64,000 nt of DNA from Turritopsis dohrnii. Lineage: Eukaryota; Cnidaria; Hydrozoa; Anthoathecata; Oceaniidae. The stretch covers positions 434,001-498,000 of the forward strand of contig BQMF02000119.1 of assembly GCA_027922465.2 (NCBI GenBank), written 5' to 3'. Positions within the stretch are counted from its first letter, which is position 1. Each line of letters opens with the position of its first letter. Below, one piece after another: positions 36,600 to 49,202 of the stretch. The translations under genes and the position numbers were made by a program. Under the pieces are notes generated by a model. The model had not been told where the DNA came from. It was given only the letters and a program-made list of their open reading frames with translations, and searched no databases.

Positions 36600-36729
36600 C
36601 CCAGCCGGCTCATTTAATGAAAAATCTCTGCGAAGGAGTGCATTTCTATAGAAATTTACAATTTCACTAAAAATGCTCTCCGCCACAGTGATTTTTTTAC
36701 TATTTTTTTACTATTTTGCCCACTGGGTA
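36600..36729. mobile_element. Hairpin MITE, copy 7
   Basis: It runs from CCCAGCCGGCTCATTTAATG to TATTTTGCCCACTGGGTATG. It contains a small internal duplication, TTTTTTTACTA repeated. Confidence 0.8.
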
Positions 36730-37700
36730 TGTACCACCGATCAAATCCTAGTAAGGGAATCTAATTCGATGTAACATTCAAATGTAATTTATTTATTGAA
36801 TATTTTTTATTATTTTTACGCGTGTGTGATTTTATTAGGAGTGATTACAAATCACTGATTGTCGAGAAAGCTGTATTTCTTTTAATGCGCCCATCTTTTT
36901 TACGCCCTATGTTTTGGCGGTAAGCTTTAATTGACATCAGATGGTAACTGAAAATAGCTTTTTGAGATGACGAATTGTGGAGTTTCAAATTCTCTCAAAT
37001 TTCTAGGATTTTAACCAGTTACCCACTAGACAGAATGTACCTCTTCTACTGCGATGCGAGGGAAACTCCGACACAAACTGCAATATCATTTGCGTCGTCG
37101 GGGTTATGTTGACGGAGTAATGCGTCACCTTTATTTGTCAAACATTTTTTAATTTAAAACGTCACAAACTGTGATCGATGCTCATAATGCGAAACTGTTT
37201 TTATCGCTGAGATGGAGTGCTATGGCAAAAAAATACTTATCTCCCTTACACCCAGATGCTTTTTTGAACAGCGTAGACGTTCTTTTTTGTTCAAACATTT
37301 CGAGTTCGCCGTCTAGCTCACTAGACATGATTGCTGGTCTTTTAAGACAAGGCGTATCAGGGGGTCTGAGTTATTTGGATTTAGTTCCATAAATTCTAAA
37401 TCACGACGAGGAAAGATTTCACTCTATAAATCCTCGAACAAACGAATACACTTCATGCCCTCTCGCTCTCATTTGGCTGATAAACAAACAGACAAACAAA
37501 CAACAGTTTTATCAGTATCACAATTCGCAAGTGATAAAACTTATTTCAGCATCACATCGAGGCTCGAGTTGTACAACAGGCAAGGCTTAGGTTTAAAAAG
37601 TACACGATGTTTCAAGAATATTTTACTCAATTCATCAATTTCTAGAAGCACCCACCTAGGACTCAGTCCCATTTTGCTGATGATGATAAAAAGCCATATG
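36730..37700. other. Stretch with no recognised gene
   Basis: A plus-strand open frame at 37171-37392 encodes a 73-residue peptide with no recognised domain. It has no clear splice or start context, so I do not call it a gene. Nothing else is recognised. Confidence 0.3.
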
Positions 37701-37875
37701 CAGTAGACTCTCTCTAACTCGAACCTCGAAAGGGGAAAACAAAATCGTTCGAATAATGGAGAGTTCGAGTTATAGAGAGTGGTATTGCTAGGTTTTAGCT
37801 TGAAGGGACACACTGATTCAGTTCGAATTATGGCTAGTTCGAGTAATGGAAAGTCGAATTATGGAGAATCTATTA
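37701..37875. mobile_element. Small Tigger/pogo-type MITE
   Basis: CAGTAGACTCTCTCTAACTC at the left is imperfectly inverted at the right as TAATTCGAC..., the strand complement of GTCGAATTATGGAGAATCTA. Repeated GTTCGAATTATGG / GTTCGAGTTATAG words fill the interior. Sequence style and size match Tigger-type MITEs. The right border is uncertain. Confidence 0.65.
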
Positions 37876-38802
37876 TACCAACACGGGAAATTTCAGGATA
37901 TAAAGGACAGGCAATTTAACTACCCAACAAAGACGAAATCATGGGGAAAAAAATAAAGAAAAGAACGTCTAAGAATCTTGCTGGAATAAATATCATGACA
38001 TGTCCTTGTAGATACAATGTCTCTGCGTGACTACTATTCATCTGGAACCAATAGTTCTGCTCGTTAGGTAGACGAATCTCAAGGCACTTTCATTTCGAAT
38101 GTCCTTTTGAAAGACTCTGAAATAACATTTTTCGATGGTTTTTCCATTTTCGATTGATTACGAATGCCGAGATTTAACGATATCAGTTTTTACGGATACC
38201 TTCCGATATCTTTCCAGTTGCAACAACGAAACACCACCAGCATACATGGTCGTTTTCACCTTGAATTTGAAAGCAGTAGTATCACAGGTTTCCGTTGCTG
38301 GGAGCCTCAAAGTCACTTCGACGGTGAAACACTGAAAAAAAAGTCAAACAAAAAACGTTAGGTTGTCATAGTTACGATCGTGTTCCCTGCCGGAAATTCA
38401 AAAACGCGACCCTTTCACGAAAACAATGCTCGAATAAGGCAAATTCGTAAAATCGACGTGCCTGTTTACACGATAAAATTAAATAGCTTATGAGACTTTT
38501 TCAAAACTGTTCAACAACTCAGCAGATAATACACCGGAGATTGCCATCGGGCTGGCTCGGTTCACAACGGGCTGATTTCGTCTTGGGTTTCACATGAGGA
38601 AAAATATCGTGACAAACCGGTCACGTGTTTATACATTGTTGTTTACATTGTTGTTTACAAGAAAAATCATGCGCATGATGTGAAAAATCAGTCCGGTTTG
38701 CCGCGCTATAGTGTTCACATGGAAAAATTTCAGCCCATCCCAGCCATCCGACATCTCGGTATATAAAAGTGAGATCTCGGCAAACCGGCCATACCCAGTT
38801 TC

Positions 38803-38885
38803 ATAGTGTCTGCGAAGGATTGCATCTCTATAGAAATCTACAAACAATTTCATTAAAAATGTTCTCCGCCGCAGTGACTTTTTGT
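38803..38885. mobile_element. Hairpin MITE, copy 8 (partial)
   Basis: The core only is present: GTGTCTGCGAAGGATTGCAT, TCTATAGAAATCTACAAAC and TTCTCCGCCGCAGTGACTTT. Both outer ends are lost. Confidence 0.7.
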
Positions 38886-39082
38886 GAACTTGTTTTGTGT
38901 TCGTTACAGTGATGTAAAAGTTAAAAAGAACGGCACGAACACAATGAAAAGCCTGGCGTCCATTTTGCAACCTAAGCAAAAATTCTTCCGTTTGATTGGC
39001 TTCTTTACAGTCGTTATTCACACCAGTGGATTGGTAGCAACCACAAATATTCTATTTTCTATTTTCAAAATCTTTCAAAATT

Positions 39083-39177
39083 CACTGCGCTGAAGAGCGT
39101 TTTTATGGAAACAGTGTGCATATTTCTGTAGAAACGCACTCCTTCGCAATGACTTTTCAACGCGGTTGCCCAGTGGG
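39083..39177. mobile_element. Hairpin MITE, copy 9 (inverted, partial)
   Basis: It begins CACTGCGCTGAAGAGCGTTT, continues through TTTCTGTAGAAACGCACTCC and ends CAACGCGGTTGCCCAGTGGG. Its orientation is opposite to copies 4-8. Confidence 0.7.
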
Positions 39178-39555
39178 GTTTGTCTTGATCATGTGGAATA
39201 TGGTTCCTAACGTGATGATCGATTTTGCTTGGGAGATGGCTCTGTGTAGGTGACTGTGTGCGTCGACTGACATTTTTTTATGCATTCTGTGTGTAGCATG
39301 AAGTTACGTGCGCAGAAATCTAATCACGCACTCCGTTCATATCTTTCTGGAAACACAGTGACAAAAAAATTACAAATTGGGTTGATAGAATAGATGGCAG
39401 AAACGACGAAAACGAGATAAAACTGAAACTAACAAGCAATCTCGTTATCAGGACCCGCGTTTTTGAGTTCCGGGAACACCTTTGGTAGGAAAGACATGTC
39501 TTCGATATTATCTCTGGCCGACGCATAAAGACGAAATGGCAATTTTTACACAACA

Positions 39556-39641
39556 ATAAACCTTTCCCAAAACAGTTGAAACAGTGTGTATATTTCTGTA
39601 AAAATACACTCCTTTGCAGATTTGACAAGTTGCCCAATGGT
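39556..39641. mobile_element. Hairpin MITE, copy 10 (decayed)
   Basis: Recognisable from GAAACAGTGTGTATATTTCT, GTAAAAATACACTCCTTTGC and GACAAGTTGCCCAATGG. The first arm is missing. Confidence 0.55.
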
Positions 39642-40419
39642 TAACCGTCATAATCGTCTGATGTGAACAATTTTGTAATATGCCAAACCGTCGTTAACGC
39701 GTGGCAATCGACGATGATATATCAACAAATACCCAACACGTTAAAAGAACCACAGCTGGAGGGTGGTGACGAGCAACAACCCATGTCACCATGGTTACAT
39801 AAGTGACAATTCAGCACTATTCATAAGCGAATAATCAAATCAAAAACGACATAACAACTGACGTCGTGATCGGCATAAATATCTGTAGGATCCGTCAGAC
39901 GGGTTGCATACCAAGATCGCCTTGGATAAAAAACGACATCACGTGACGTCTAACTCCGCAGTGATGTTTTGCGCCAAAACACTAGCAACAAAATAACGAC
40001 GCACGGGAAGATAAGAAAAGACTGACGAAAATTTGATACATCGTTTAGTGTGTTAGACCAGGCATGAATAAAGATTTTTTTTTCTAAGACTAAAATACAA
40101 AACGTAAAACATCTAATAGAGATTGTCTTGATGACTCCACCCTTTCAAGAAATGCATTTCAATTATTCTGCAGTTGACATCCAGACGCAGAATAACAAAT
40201 CTTTGCTTGCTTATTCGATTATTCCGATTCTTATTCCGATTAATGTTCGATCCATCCATCAGTAGGAGTCAGTCACGTGACATGAAGCTCGTCTACCAAA
40301 CCAACACATGGCGGTTAACTCGCTATAAAGAGAAAGGAGACCTGTCCCATGTATCAAGTCGAACTTCATCCATGACAAATTGTATGAGAAAAATTAAGGA
40401 AAACAACTTTTCAAGACTT

Positions 40420-40526
40420 TTCACAAAAAGTCACTGTGACGGAGACCATTTTTAGTGAAATTGTGTGGAGATTTCTATAGAAATGCGCTCCTTCGCAGAC
40501 ATTTTTTAATAAATGTGTCAGCTAGG
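40420..40526. mobile_element. Hairpin MITE, copy 11 (at zinc-finger gene 3' end)
   Basis: It runs from AAAAGTCACTGTGACGGAGA through TTTCTATAGAAATGCGCTCC to TTTTTAATAAATGTGTCAGC. It ends about 20 bases downstream (minus sense) of the zinc-finger gene stop, so it likely lies in that gene's 3' UTR. Confidence 0.72.
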
Positions 40527-40547
40527 AATGAGAGGCTTTTCACTCAC

Positions 40548-43500
40548 CTAGTTGTAATACGGAGGCCTCTGTTGGTAACCTCCAACCGCAGGACGGCCAG
40601 GCATGTCACTCACACCGAGATCCGTTTTATTCCGTTCTAGATCTGGATCTCCTCCTTTGATGGGATCGGTTCTCACCGTAGGAGCGTAGGGGTCGCGTTC
40701 ACGACTTGCAAGCTCTCCCATGCGACGATCATCCGTCAGTCGGTATCGGTCGTCTAATCTACGCATATCTCCTTCAACGAATCTCGAGTCTGGAGGAGCA
40801 CGCCCTAAAACATACGCACCAATTCAACGTACCAACCCTCGTGTCTAGGATAACGGGCTGTCTCCTCACATCACAGACCTGAGGAACATTCACAAAATGA
40901 CGACTAAAGAATATAGAGCTGCGTTACCTAAATACATCCTTTCTCGCACAAAATCACCACTGGGTGGCACTCTCCTGTCATCTGGCATTCTACTATATCG
41001 GCCATCATACCTAGTAAACAAAATTAGTTGAATGACGACAACGCTAAAGGCTCGTCACGCTTTCTGGCGTCAGACTCTTAAGATTTACTAAGTATAAAAG
41101 AAGGACCTGTCCCCGCTCTGTCGATACAAAGGATCATCGGGTCGTACTGGGTACGACCTGGAGTCGTGTAATCGGCCATAAAGGTCATCGTGGGGCCTAA
41201 AATGAAACGAAAAACAAGTTAGGTCGAGATGGAAAAGTTTGAGGAAGAATAGAGTGATATGTTTATTCAGCAGACGGAGCTCATGACAACCAAAAATAAT
41301 GTACAAGCAGAAAAATTGTATAAGCAACATACAAGACAAAGTGATCATTGGTTTAAATATAAATGATGTGTTGGGGTCTTTGTCCTTATTTCCGTTAATC
41401 GGAAAAATTCAGTTTAATAAGCTTCCCAGTGCGCAAAATCCTCAAAAAAACTTTTATTGAAATTGTGTGCATATTTATATAGAAATGCACTCCTTCACAG
41501 AGTTTTTTTGTCATACCTTGCTCGTTCCCTTCGCACCATATCTTCTTTCTCTTTCCTTCGTTTGATTTCATAATATCTTTCGAAGCGTTCATAGTATTGA
41601 TCTTCAGTTTCGCCCAGTCTTCTTGCCGGTGGGCGGTCATCGATCTCAGCAGGAATAGAGGAAGCAGGCCTGACGTCCGCATATCGTGGCGGAGGATCAG
41701 GGCGCGAGGGCGGCAAGTTACTGTATCTATCATACGCTCCTCCGCCGCTTCGTGAAAGGTGTTCACGGTCCATTCTTAAATCACCACGAGGAGGCGGCAG
41801 CTCATCCAGCCCATACGGGTGCCTTCTAACCTGTGGCGGAGACAGCCTTCGATCCGGTTCAATCCCCCTTCTCGACAGCGGTTCTGCGTAATCTCGTGGG
41901 TCAGGTGGCGGTGGAATATTGAGTTCTCGAAGGCGATCTCTATCAACAGAACGGTACAGATCACTGTCAATTCGTCTGTCATCAGCCAGCAGTGATCTGT
42001 CCCTATATTCGGGATTGGGCGGTAACGACCGATCCGCCTCCCGCCTTCCTTCTTCGTTATTTCTAGAACGTTCAGCGTAAGGATCGAAAGGTCTGGAAGA
42101 AGCATCGACCTTGTGTTCGGCGGGAAGAGCATCTCTTTTGATGGTCGGCCATCGATGATTGTGGGGATCGTCGCGTCGGATTTGCTCCTGCATGTTGTTT
42201 TCACCTAAACCAGGAATTGCGATCTCAGATGTCGTTGATGCGTTTTTTCTGGCATCTGCGGTAGTACCGTATAACGTCCGCTCATCGGAATCAAACCGTT
42301 CAACAGGCTTCGGCATCTCATGAGGGGCCGACGTCAAAGTCTTATTACCATCTGAATCCAGGCCGGGTATATCACCACCTTTAGCCTGGACAACTGCTGG
42401 TTTGATCGTTTGGTGTTCCATCTCCGAGACTACAGGTTTCGGGGGTTCCTTCATTTTTTTGAGAATGCTTCGGACACGGCCGCCAGGCGTGACGGATGAC
42501 GCGTCATTTCCATGCGCCGTCGATGTTGTGCTGACGGGAGGGCGGCCTTGCGGATCGACAGTCCGCTGTACTGGTTCGCCAGGCAAGCGGTTTTGATGGG
42601 TTACAGAAGAGTTTTGCTGCACGGGGTTCTGCAGGATGGGAGCGACGCTTTTTAAAATGCTTAAGATGTCTGCAGATAATCTGTTTTGTGACTCGAATGG
42701 AGAGTTGAACAAATTGAAGGCGTCAGACGTTGGTTCCGGTTTGGCCTTCGTACCAGAGAAAGCTATATCCCACACATCTTCTTTTGGTGAATCCTTCTGT
42801 GGGGCCACCACCACACTTGGATTTTTCCACAGTGAAAACTGCTCCCTGCGTTGTGGCGCAATATTTTGAGGGGAAACCGACTTGTTTTGAATGCTAGTCG
42901 GACCGCCCATCTTCGAAGAGGCAAGTGTATCTTCAGCCACAGGAGCTGCCCCGCCAATAACAGGAATAGTATTGATTGGTTGAGCAGCGCCCTCATCGTT
43001 CGAGTTACTGTCACCAGCCAACGGATTTGAAGAATTTCGCACTTTCGAATCCTTCGGGCGGGATTTCAGAGTCATTTTAACTGGCTTCTTCTTCTCTCCT
43101 TTCTTCTTTTTCTCTTCATCACGCCTTCTACTCGACGAATGTTTCTTCCTTCTCTCCCTACTAGAGCTTCTTCGCCGTTTCTTCCGCCCCCTTTCAGGGC
43201 TGGGACTTCGCTTGGACTTCCCTCTAGACTTCGAAGGAGAACCTCTTCGTCGCTTCTTCCTGCGCCTGGAATCACTATCGCTGCTACTGCTGCTTGAACT
43301 GCGGGAACTATTCGAGCTGACGGACAACACCCTGCGGCGTTGCTGTTTCTCCTTCTCCTTCTCATCGACGTCATCATATTGCGGAACCAAGCTCTTCGTG
43401 ATTTTCTTGGGCACGTTGGATTTCAACGCCGCTAGCTCTTTCTCCAGTTCCTTCTCACGTGCCGCCAACATCTTCATCTGGTGGGTTCGGCTGCCGTCGT

Positions 43501-45619
43501 TGTTCTCCTTCTTCTGGCCTTTTTGTGCTTCGTCTTTGTCCATGATGACCGACAACAGCTTATCACGAAGAACGGGGTCAACCATATCCAGCTCTGGACC
43601 AAGCCTCTTTACGAGTCGTTCCCTCTCCAACTGAATCCTTAAATCAGCGTCATCGGAAGCTGTCTGTCCAGAAGAACTTCTGCCGTCCTTGGAATCAGCT
43701 TTACCGGAAATTTCTTTCTTGTCTCCGCCTGCTGTCGTCTTGCCGTGGTTGTAGTCGACGACGACCGGTTGGTTTGCGTCGGGATTCAAAACGACTTTGT
43801 TGTCGTTGCTGTTGGGAAACTTCTCGCGAAATAGCGTTTCGCGTTTGATGATCATCATCTCGCGGATTTCCAGCTCCTGCCTCACCTCGCGCATGTCGCG
43901 TTGGATACGTATCATATCTCGGATGTACTCTTCCTTGCGCGGATCACCTTCCTCCAACACACGCAAGTTTTCTCGTACATAGTCCTCTTCTTTACACAGT
44001 TTGTTGTATGTCGTTTCGTACTGCTGATAAATAGATATGTCACTCTCTCGCTCTTTCGTCAGCCGTTCCTTTAGACCAGGCAAGTCGTTGTAATATTCTC
44101 GGGAGAGCTTCTTGAACTTCACCTCCATTTCCAGTTCCTTTGCGCGCTTGTCCGGATCGACGGCGGGCTGAGCATTTCCAAAGTTCGACTGCTTCTCCAT
44201 GTTCGGTTTTGTCACCAAGATCTTTTTCCCTTGAATTTTTTCTCGGAGGTCAGTGATCTGACCACCTTCCTCGCCGCCGGCTTCAACAAGCTCCACTTTG
44301 CGTGTGTCGCCGCCGCTATCCCCTTTTTCTTTACCGCCGTCCATCATATCACTTCGACGTATCTCTCTTTTTTCGTGCGATCGATCGCGAGATCTATCGC
44401 CTTTCTTATCGCGCGTTCTGTCACGTTCACTCGACCGTCCTCGCTCATTCCTGCGATCTTCCCGCCGATCGATCTTCTTTTCGACCCACTCGTCCTTCTT
44501 GGCTTGACCACGCAAGCGTGCATCGTCTTTCGAAAAAGCTTTATGCATGTGAGCCCAACTTTCTAGATGTTGGTTGAAATCCTTCTCGTTGTTGAATTCC
44601 TGGTGGCAGACATAACACTTGTACGGTCGCCTCATCAGCGACACTTGCCGGTTATGCTTCTTTCCCTAAAAAAACATGAATGCACAGCATGCACAATGAA
44701 CAGCAGTACACGTGGGAAGCTATCTATAAATAGCGAGGAATTGCATAAAAACTAAAGACAACCAGCGGGCAAAATCGTCAAAAGTCACTGCGATGAAGAG
44801 CATTTTTATTGAAATAGTGCGTATATTTCTATAGAAATGCACTCATTCGCAGAGATTGAAGAAAAATCAACCATCTACCTTGAGATGCTGCAGATAGGTG
44901 GGTTGCCCGGTTAAGCCTACACTGCACACCTCACAGAAATACTTGCATCTTTCCGTCAGATGTCCAGGAACCTTAATCCGTTGTTCTGGCGTGTCGTCAT
45001 CTCTTTGAAATGCGCGCTCTGCTTCTTCCTCGAACCTCTTCCGTTCCTCGTCTTTCCTCTTGTCAACCTCGGCCCGATGCCTCCAACTCTGCGAGTGAAC
45101 TTTATAGTTGGACTCGTTCATGCAGTCTACGTTACAAAGTTGACAGAAAAACCGGCTAGTGTTCTTCGCATTTCCTCCTTCCTCCTCCTTCTCGGTGAGG
45201 TGATTCAATTTCATGACGATCTCGTGCCGCTCCTTATCGTCTTTAGCTCGTCGAATCTGAAACTCTGACTTGCTTTGCTCCTGTTCGAACTGGCTCTCCT
45301 TCACAACTTCTTGTAGACCTTCGATTCTGTACAGCGGCTGATGCCTAGACATCAGTGCGTGTGCATCCAGTTCGATCTTACTAGGAAAAATCGTTTCGCA
45401 CGTGTAACAGAGTTGCAGGCCGTCTGCAACCGCTTTGGTCATAAGCGATTCTTTTTGTTTGTGGTCCGCGGATTCCTTGTGGTCCTCGTAAACTTTCGAT
45501 GTGGAGAACTGGATCTTGCAGTACAAACAGTAATGGCTCTCACGCCCGGCATTTCCTTCAGGGCGTCGCCTTCGAGGCGGACTTCTACCTAGTGTTCCAC
45601 GCCCTCTTCCAACCATCAA
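40548..45619 (-). CDS. Large multi U1/matrin-type zinc-finger protein with RS-rich region
   Basis: Five exons lie on the minus strand: 45619-44879, 44665-41517, 41196-41107, 41010-40928 and 40804-40548 (TAG). All are GT-AG with phases 0, 2, 2, 1, and they encode 1,439 residues. Five C2H2 fingers with U1-like spacing sit in the first 290 residues. The first is C31-x2-C34...H47-x5-H53, and the fourth spans the exon 1/2 junction (YLQHLK then GKKHNRQ, the GKKH of U1/matrin fingers). Long charged coiled-coil stretches follow, then an SR/RS-rich basic block (about residues 689-775) and a proline/arginine-rich disordered tail with R-D-R-Y repeats. U1/matrin fingers bind double-stranded or structured RNA and RS domains mark splicing or nuclear-speckle proteins, so a nuclear RNA-processing role is inferred. 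I cannot assign a named orthologue. Confidence 0.88.
41424..41513. mobile_element. Hairpin MITE, copy 12 (beside a splice donor)
   Basis: It runs from CCCAGTGCGCAAAATCCTCA to GAAATGCACTCCTTCACAGA. It lies in intron 2 of the zinc-finger gene and ends about three bases from the exon 2 donor (41516-41515). Confidence 0.75.
44761..44868. mobile_element. Hairpin MITE, copy 13 (beside a splice donor)
   Basis: It runs from ACCAGCGGGCAAAATCGTCA to GCACTCATTCGCAGAGATTG. It occupies half of intron 1 (213 bp) of the zinc-finger gene and lies about eight bases from the exon 1 donor (44878-44877). Confidence 0.8.
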
Positions 45620-47590
45620 AACTCGATCTTTCTAAGATGCAATCGAAAAAAAAAAACAGATTAGAGAAAGTCATGATTATCAACCTCGATTGGAATCGAA
45701 TAATTCAAATGAAACTTTACCTCTAGTGAAAAGCTTTGGAAGAAAAAAATTTACGATTTGCTCTTTTAAAAATACCCCACTGTGTAACTATGGAAACAAA
45801 ACAGAAATATATAAACCGTTAACAAGAAAGGTTGTATACACATTACCAGTTATTGCTTCTGGACATAAAAAAAATGCATACAGCTCTGTTAGTGGAATAC
45901 GAACAACATACATGAAGAAATTCTTCAAACATTTTAGGTACATTGGACACAGTAGAACAAAACAAGCAATATACCATAACACCAGTTCAAAACACATGAC
46001 GACTGAAAGGGTCTAATCTAGAATGGTAGAGCAGCGTCTGGCGGAAAGGAAAAGGGCACATTATGAACATCCAAAGGGCACGTTTTTCTTAGGGAAAGGG
46101 CAGCCATAATCAAAGAAAAAAGTCATTTCATTTTCAGATATTTTCTCACATTCTACATGTTGATTGAAATCATCCTAAATTTGATCTATTAAGTAAACCC
46201 ACGAGGGTATAATCATTATAATATTATCCAACATCCAATAGGATACAAGCAAACAAGATTCCTTGTCTTCTGGTAGTGTCTAACAATCACTTCCACATCA
46301 ATGCCTCTTCCTCATTTAAAGGTCATAATAAATAGTCAAAGCCAGTGGCTTTTGATGTCCCAGCCTTTCGCTTTTAACACTGAAACCATTAGCAAGTGTA
46401 TCTCCTTCATTTTCATTGTTTCCTCTGCAATCCCAAGTTGCCATGACGATATTACCACAACACTTTTGATTTTGATCCTTTTCTTCTTGAAAAAGTTGCA
46501 AATAAGCCGTGGAAAAAATGCACCAAAATTTGACAATGCGCAAAAAATTTGTGAATCACTTTGCAATCATCCATCTGTTTGATAGTTGCATTGCAGGCGA
46601 AACTGATGTTTGCTTTCGATAGAAATGAAAACAAATAGGTTCCTGTACATTGGTATGCATACTATAATACATTACCCTAAGTTTTCCTAAAATGAATTCT
46701 TGATATTTGGGTAAATTACCCAAAAAGTCAATGAAAAAATACATTATTTTTCTTAGTCCGTATATATAAAAAAATAACACATAACAATCTATCTGCATGT
46801 ATTATCAAACAGCAGTGTAGTTAAAAAAATATCAAAACAAAAAAACTACTTTTTTGAGTGTCAAGCTTTCATGATATTTCTTTTCGTCAGACATCTATCT
46901 ATCTATATATACACACATATCATTTAGACCCTGGTACTTTTTCAGGTATGTAAATACATGATCAAGAAAAGTTGCAGCAAATTAAAATAGAAAATATAAC
47001 TTACAAACCAGTTAAGCAGTGAAAACAACTGAAATTTCCTACTATTTCGATCTAAAGAAATCACTACACTCTTCACTTATATACAAGTTAGACACTCTAC
47101 TGAAGTTGGTTGCATTATACAATCTTCACTGTTCAAGGTTTTTAATCTTAACACAAACAAGTATCGCAAAAAATTTAAAATGCGTGCAAATTTTAAAAAT
47201 CACCATGCGTTTAAGACAATTTTATAAATCATGAAAATGTTAGATAAGATAATGCTGCTGTGTCAAAGAAACATGGCAAAAAGAAAGCATGGGACGAAAC
47301 AAGTAATACTCTGTAAGAAGCTTAAGCTGAGGAAGTACGAAAGTCTCTATGCTTATATGATGAGTTAGGGTTTGAATTAACGACTCGTGATTCACAGGTC
47401 AAATTTAAAGAAACGTCAAATTTCGAGAAACGAACGAGCAATTTTTGAAGAACTAAAAAATCACGAATCGTTATTTTCTAACGAGCCAAATGTATTATAT
47501 AGCAAAAGTTTCTAAACTTTTTTTCGTTGATAAACTCGCTGATTTATAAACATACACATGCTGGGCATTCAAAATTGCGAGGACTGCAAT
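45620..47590. other. Intergenic stretch, no gene seen
   Basis: This is AT-rich sequence upstream of the zinc-finger gene. The short open frames here lack splice or domain support. A (TATC)n-like patch lies at about 46892-46910. Confidence 0.35.
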
Positions 47591-47594
47591 GTAC

Positions 47595-47800
47595 AAATTA
47601 CTAAGGTAGGTAGTATTCTTCGCTGTTGCTAGGGAGAATGACCACCATTGCTAAGGTAATTTTGAAATTTCCTTTGTGATACGAATTCATTTGTTCACCT
47701 AACGAAAGAATAAAAACATAAGTGGTACCAGTAGGACTCGTTTTCGTCCTACTCAATGAAATTAGAAAGCATCTTAGTTTCCAGCTCCCTTTAAAATAAT
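47595..47800. repeat. Repeat family C, copy 1 (minus orientation)
   Basis: GGAGAATGACCACCATTGCT, AATTTTGAAATTTCCTTTGT and AGCATCTTAGTTTCCAGCTC occur here. The complementary sequence is found at 53745-53925 and 57545-57710. No coding content is recognised. Confidence 0.7.
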
Positions 47801-47947
47801 GATTTCTCTTGTCTAACGACTGGTGCATAATCAATTGCAGACACGGCGTTAACCAGAGAAAGTATTTCTGATTGGTCAACATTTCTGTACTCGTCAGTGA
47901 ATTTTGTCGGAGTAGACTTGTGATATATGTATATACTTATTTTTTTT

Positions 47948-48350
47948 TTGCGAATTTGGCTTCAATTCGCAAAATTTAATCCCACGAAATCTTTCAAAAA
48001 CAAGAACTCGTAAAAATTTATCTCGCAAAATTTTTTCAAAAACAGGCATTCACAACAATTAATCTCGCAAAAGTTTTTCAAATTTGCCTCATTCGCAAGA
48101 ATTTAAGAAACATTTAAGAAACACAGCAACAAAAACAAAACATTTGATTAAGAAAGAGTTTGCAATCATTAATCATCATTTATTTCTACAATATTGTTAG
48201 GAACGCCAATTCTTTTTGTACTGGAAACTGTTCTGCGCTTTTGAAAGAAAGCTCTAATGTCCTTTGTAGTACTGGCTGTTTTTCATTCGCAAAAACAAGT
48301 ATCGCAAAATACAATTTTTTGATGGTCTTCATTCGCAAAAATAAGTATCT
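47948..48350. repeat. Degenerate 'cgcaaaatttaatc' transposon end region
   Basis: Repeats of TTCGCAAAATTTAATC, CTCGCAAAATTTTTTCAAAA and ATTAATCTCGCAAAAGTTTT occur with CATTCGCAAAAATAAGT further on. They resemble decayed forms of the CGCGAAAATTAATCCCC ends of the 20688-24121 transposon. No transposase remnant is visible. Confidence 0.45.
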
Positions 48351-49202
48351 TTTGTTTGAGCATTTTACTTTGATAACCTCCTTTTCATAGCAAAATTACT
48401 AGCAAAACAACATGTATATACATTTTCCTCTTCAAAATCCATTTCTTCTATGTTTTTTTATATAAATACTTAATCATTTCAAAACATTCAATGGACACAT
48501 TTGCATATAGTTTTTACACTAGACATACCAGCGCCAGCCTTGAATTTTAAATTTAGCTATTTGCATTTATCATAAACACTTTGGTGAAGCTTTATGGCAG
48601 CAGGCTTTATGGTAGAAAAAATTTGGATCTAAAAACACTTGGGAGGAATTTGTGTTTGCAACCTCAAAATCTGACGACCTATTTTGATTTTTCATGTCTA
48701 ACCAATTTCTACTCCTAAAATCTACTCACCAAGAAATCGAATGAGGGCATACATAGTACAATAAGAAATCACAGAAGTGTAAATGGATTGCTTTTTTAAC
48801 AATTATTTTTATAAATAAACCAGAATGTCATCGTTGAAAAGTTTTCAATATTTTTACTTTAAATTTACCATAACTTTTGAATATGAATCTTAGTCTTATC
48901 TTCATTATTAAACTGATTTAATATATCTATTTACTTTTAACCTGAAAAGTGTTGATCTCATATTCACGGTGAAGGACTCGTAGATTATGCAAAAATACTG
49001 GAATGAAAGATATCATGCAATAAATAGAACGAAAATATGAAGACTTTATTAAGATCTAAATTCAACCTCATAGTTCTTCCAATTTTGATTCCAACCATAA
49101 TGATCTTTTATTTCAGCTGTGTGCGCATGCGATAGGCATCTTGATTATGAAATTTCGATTCCGGTAAATCGTGTTGTTTTTACGCTCATCCTCTCCTATC
49201 AA

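Larger units (their letters stand above)
38020..39939 (-). other. Possible exons of an uncharacterised minus-strand gene
   Basis: Several exon-like pieces are visible on the minus strand. One piece (about 38325 down to 38155) follows a strong acceptor (TTTGACTTTTTTTTCAG) and reads TVEVTLRLPATETC, then FKFKVKTTMYAGGVSLLQLE, to a stop. Another (about 39505-39410) reads DNIEDMSFLPKVFPELKNAG and ends at a GTTAGT donor. A third, 39939-39912, is a start exon (MSFFIQGDL) with a GTATGC donor in GC-richer, promoter-like sequence. The phases do not join without an additional exon, and I recognise no family. Chance open frames remain possible. The assignment to one gene is inference. Confidence 0.3.

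Noticed and set aside
39320..39637. 105-residue minus-strand frame
   Set aside because: The frame includes a hairpin MITE and low-complexity serine/phenylalanine sequence. The alternative frame with SFLPKVFPELKN looks more exon-like but remains unproven.
42000..45600. Many plus-strand open frames opposite the zinc-finger gene
   Set aside because: They are antisense shadows of the long GC-richer coding exons 1 and 2, with no domains or splice support.
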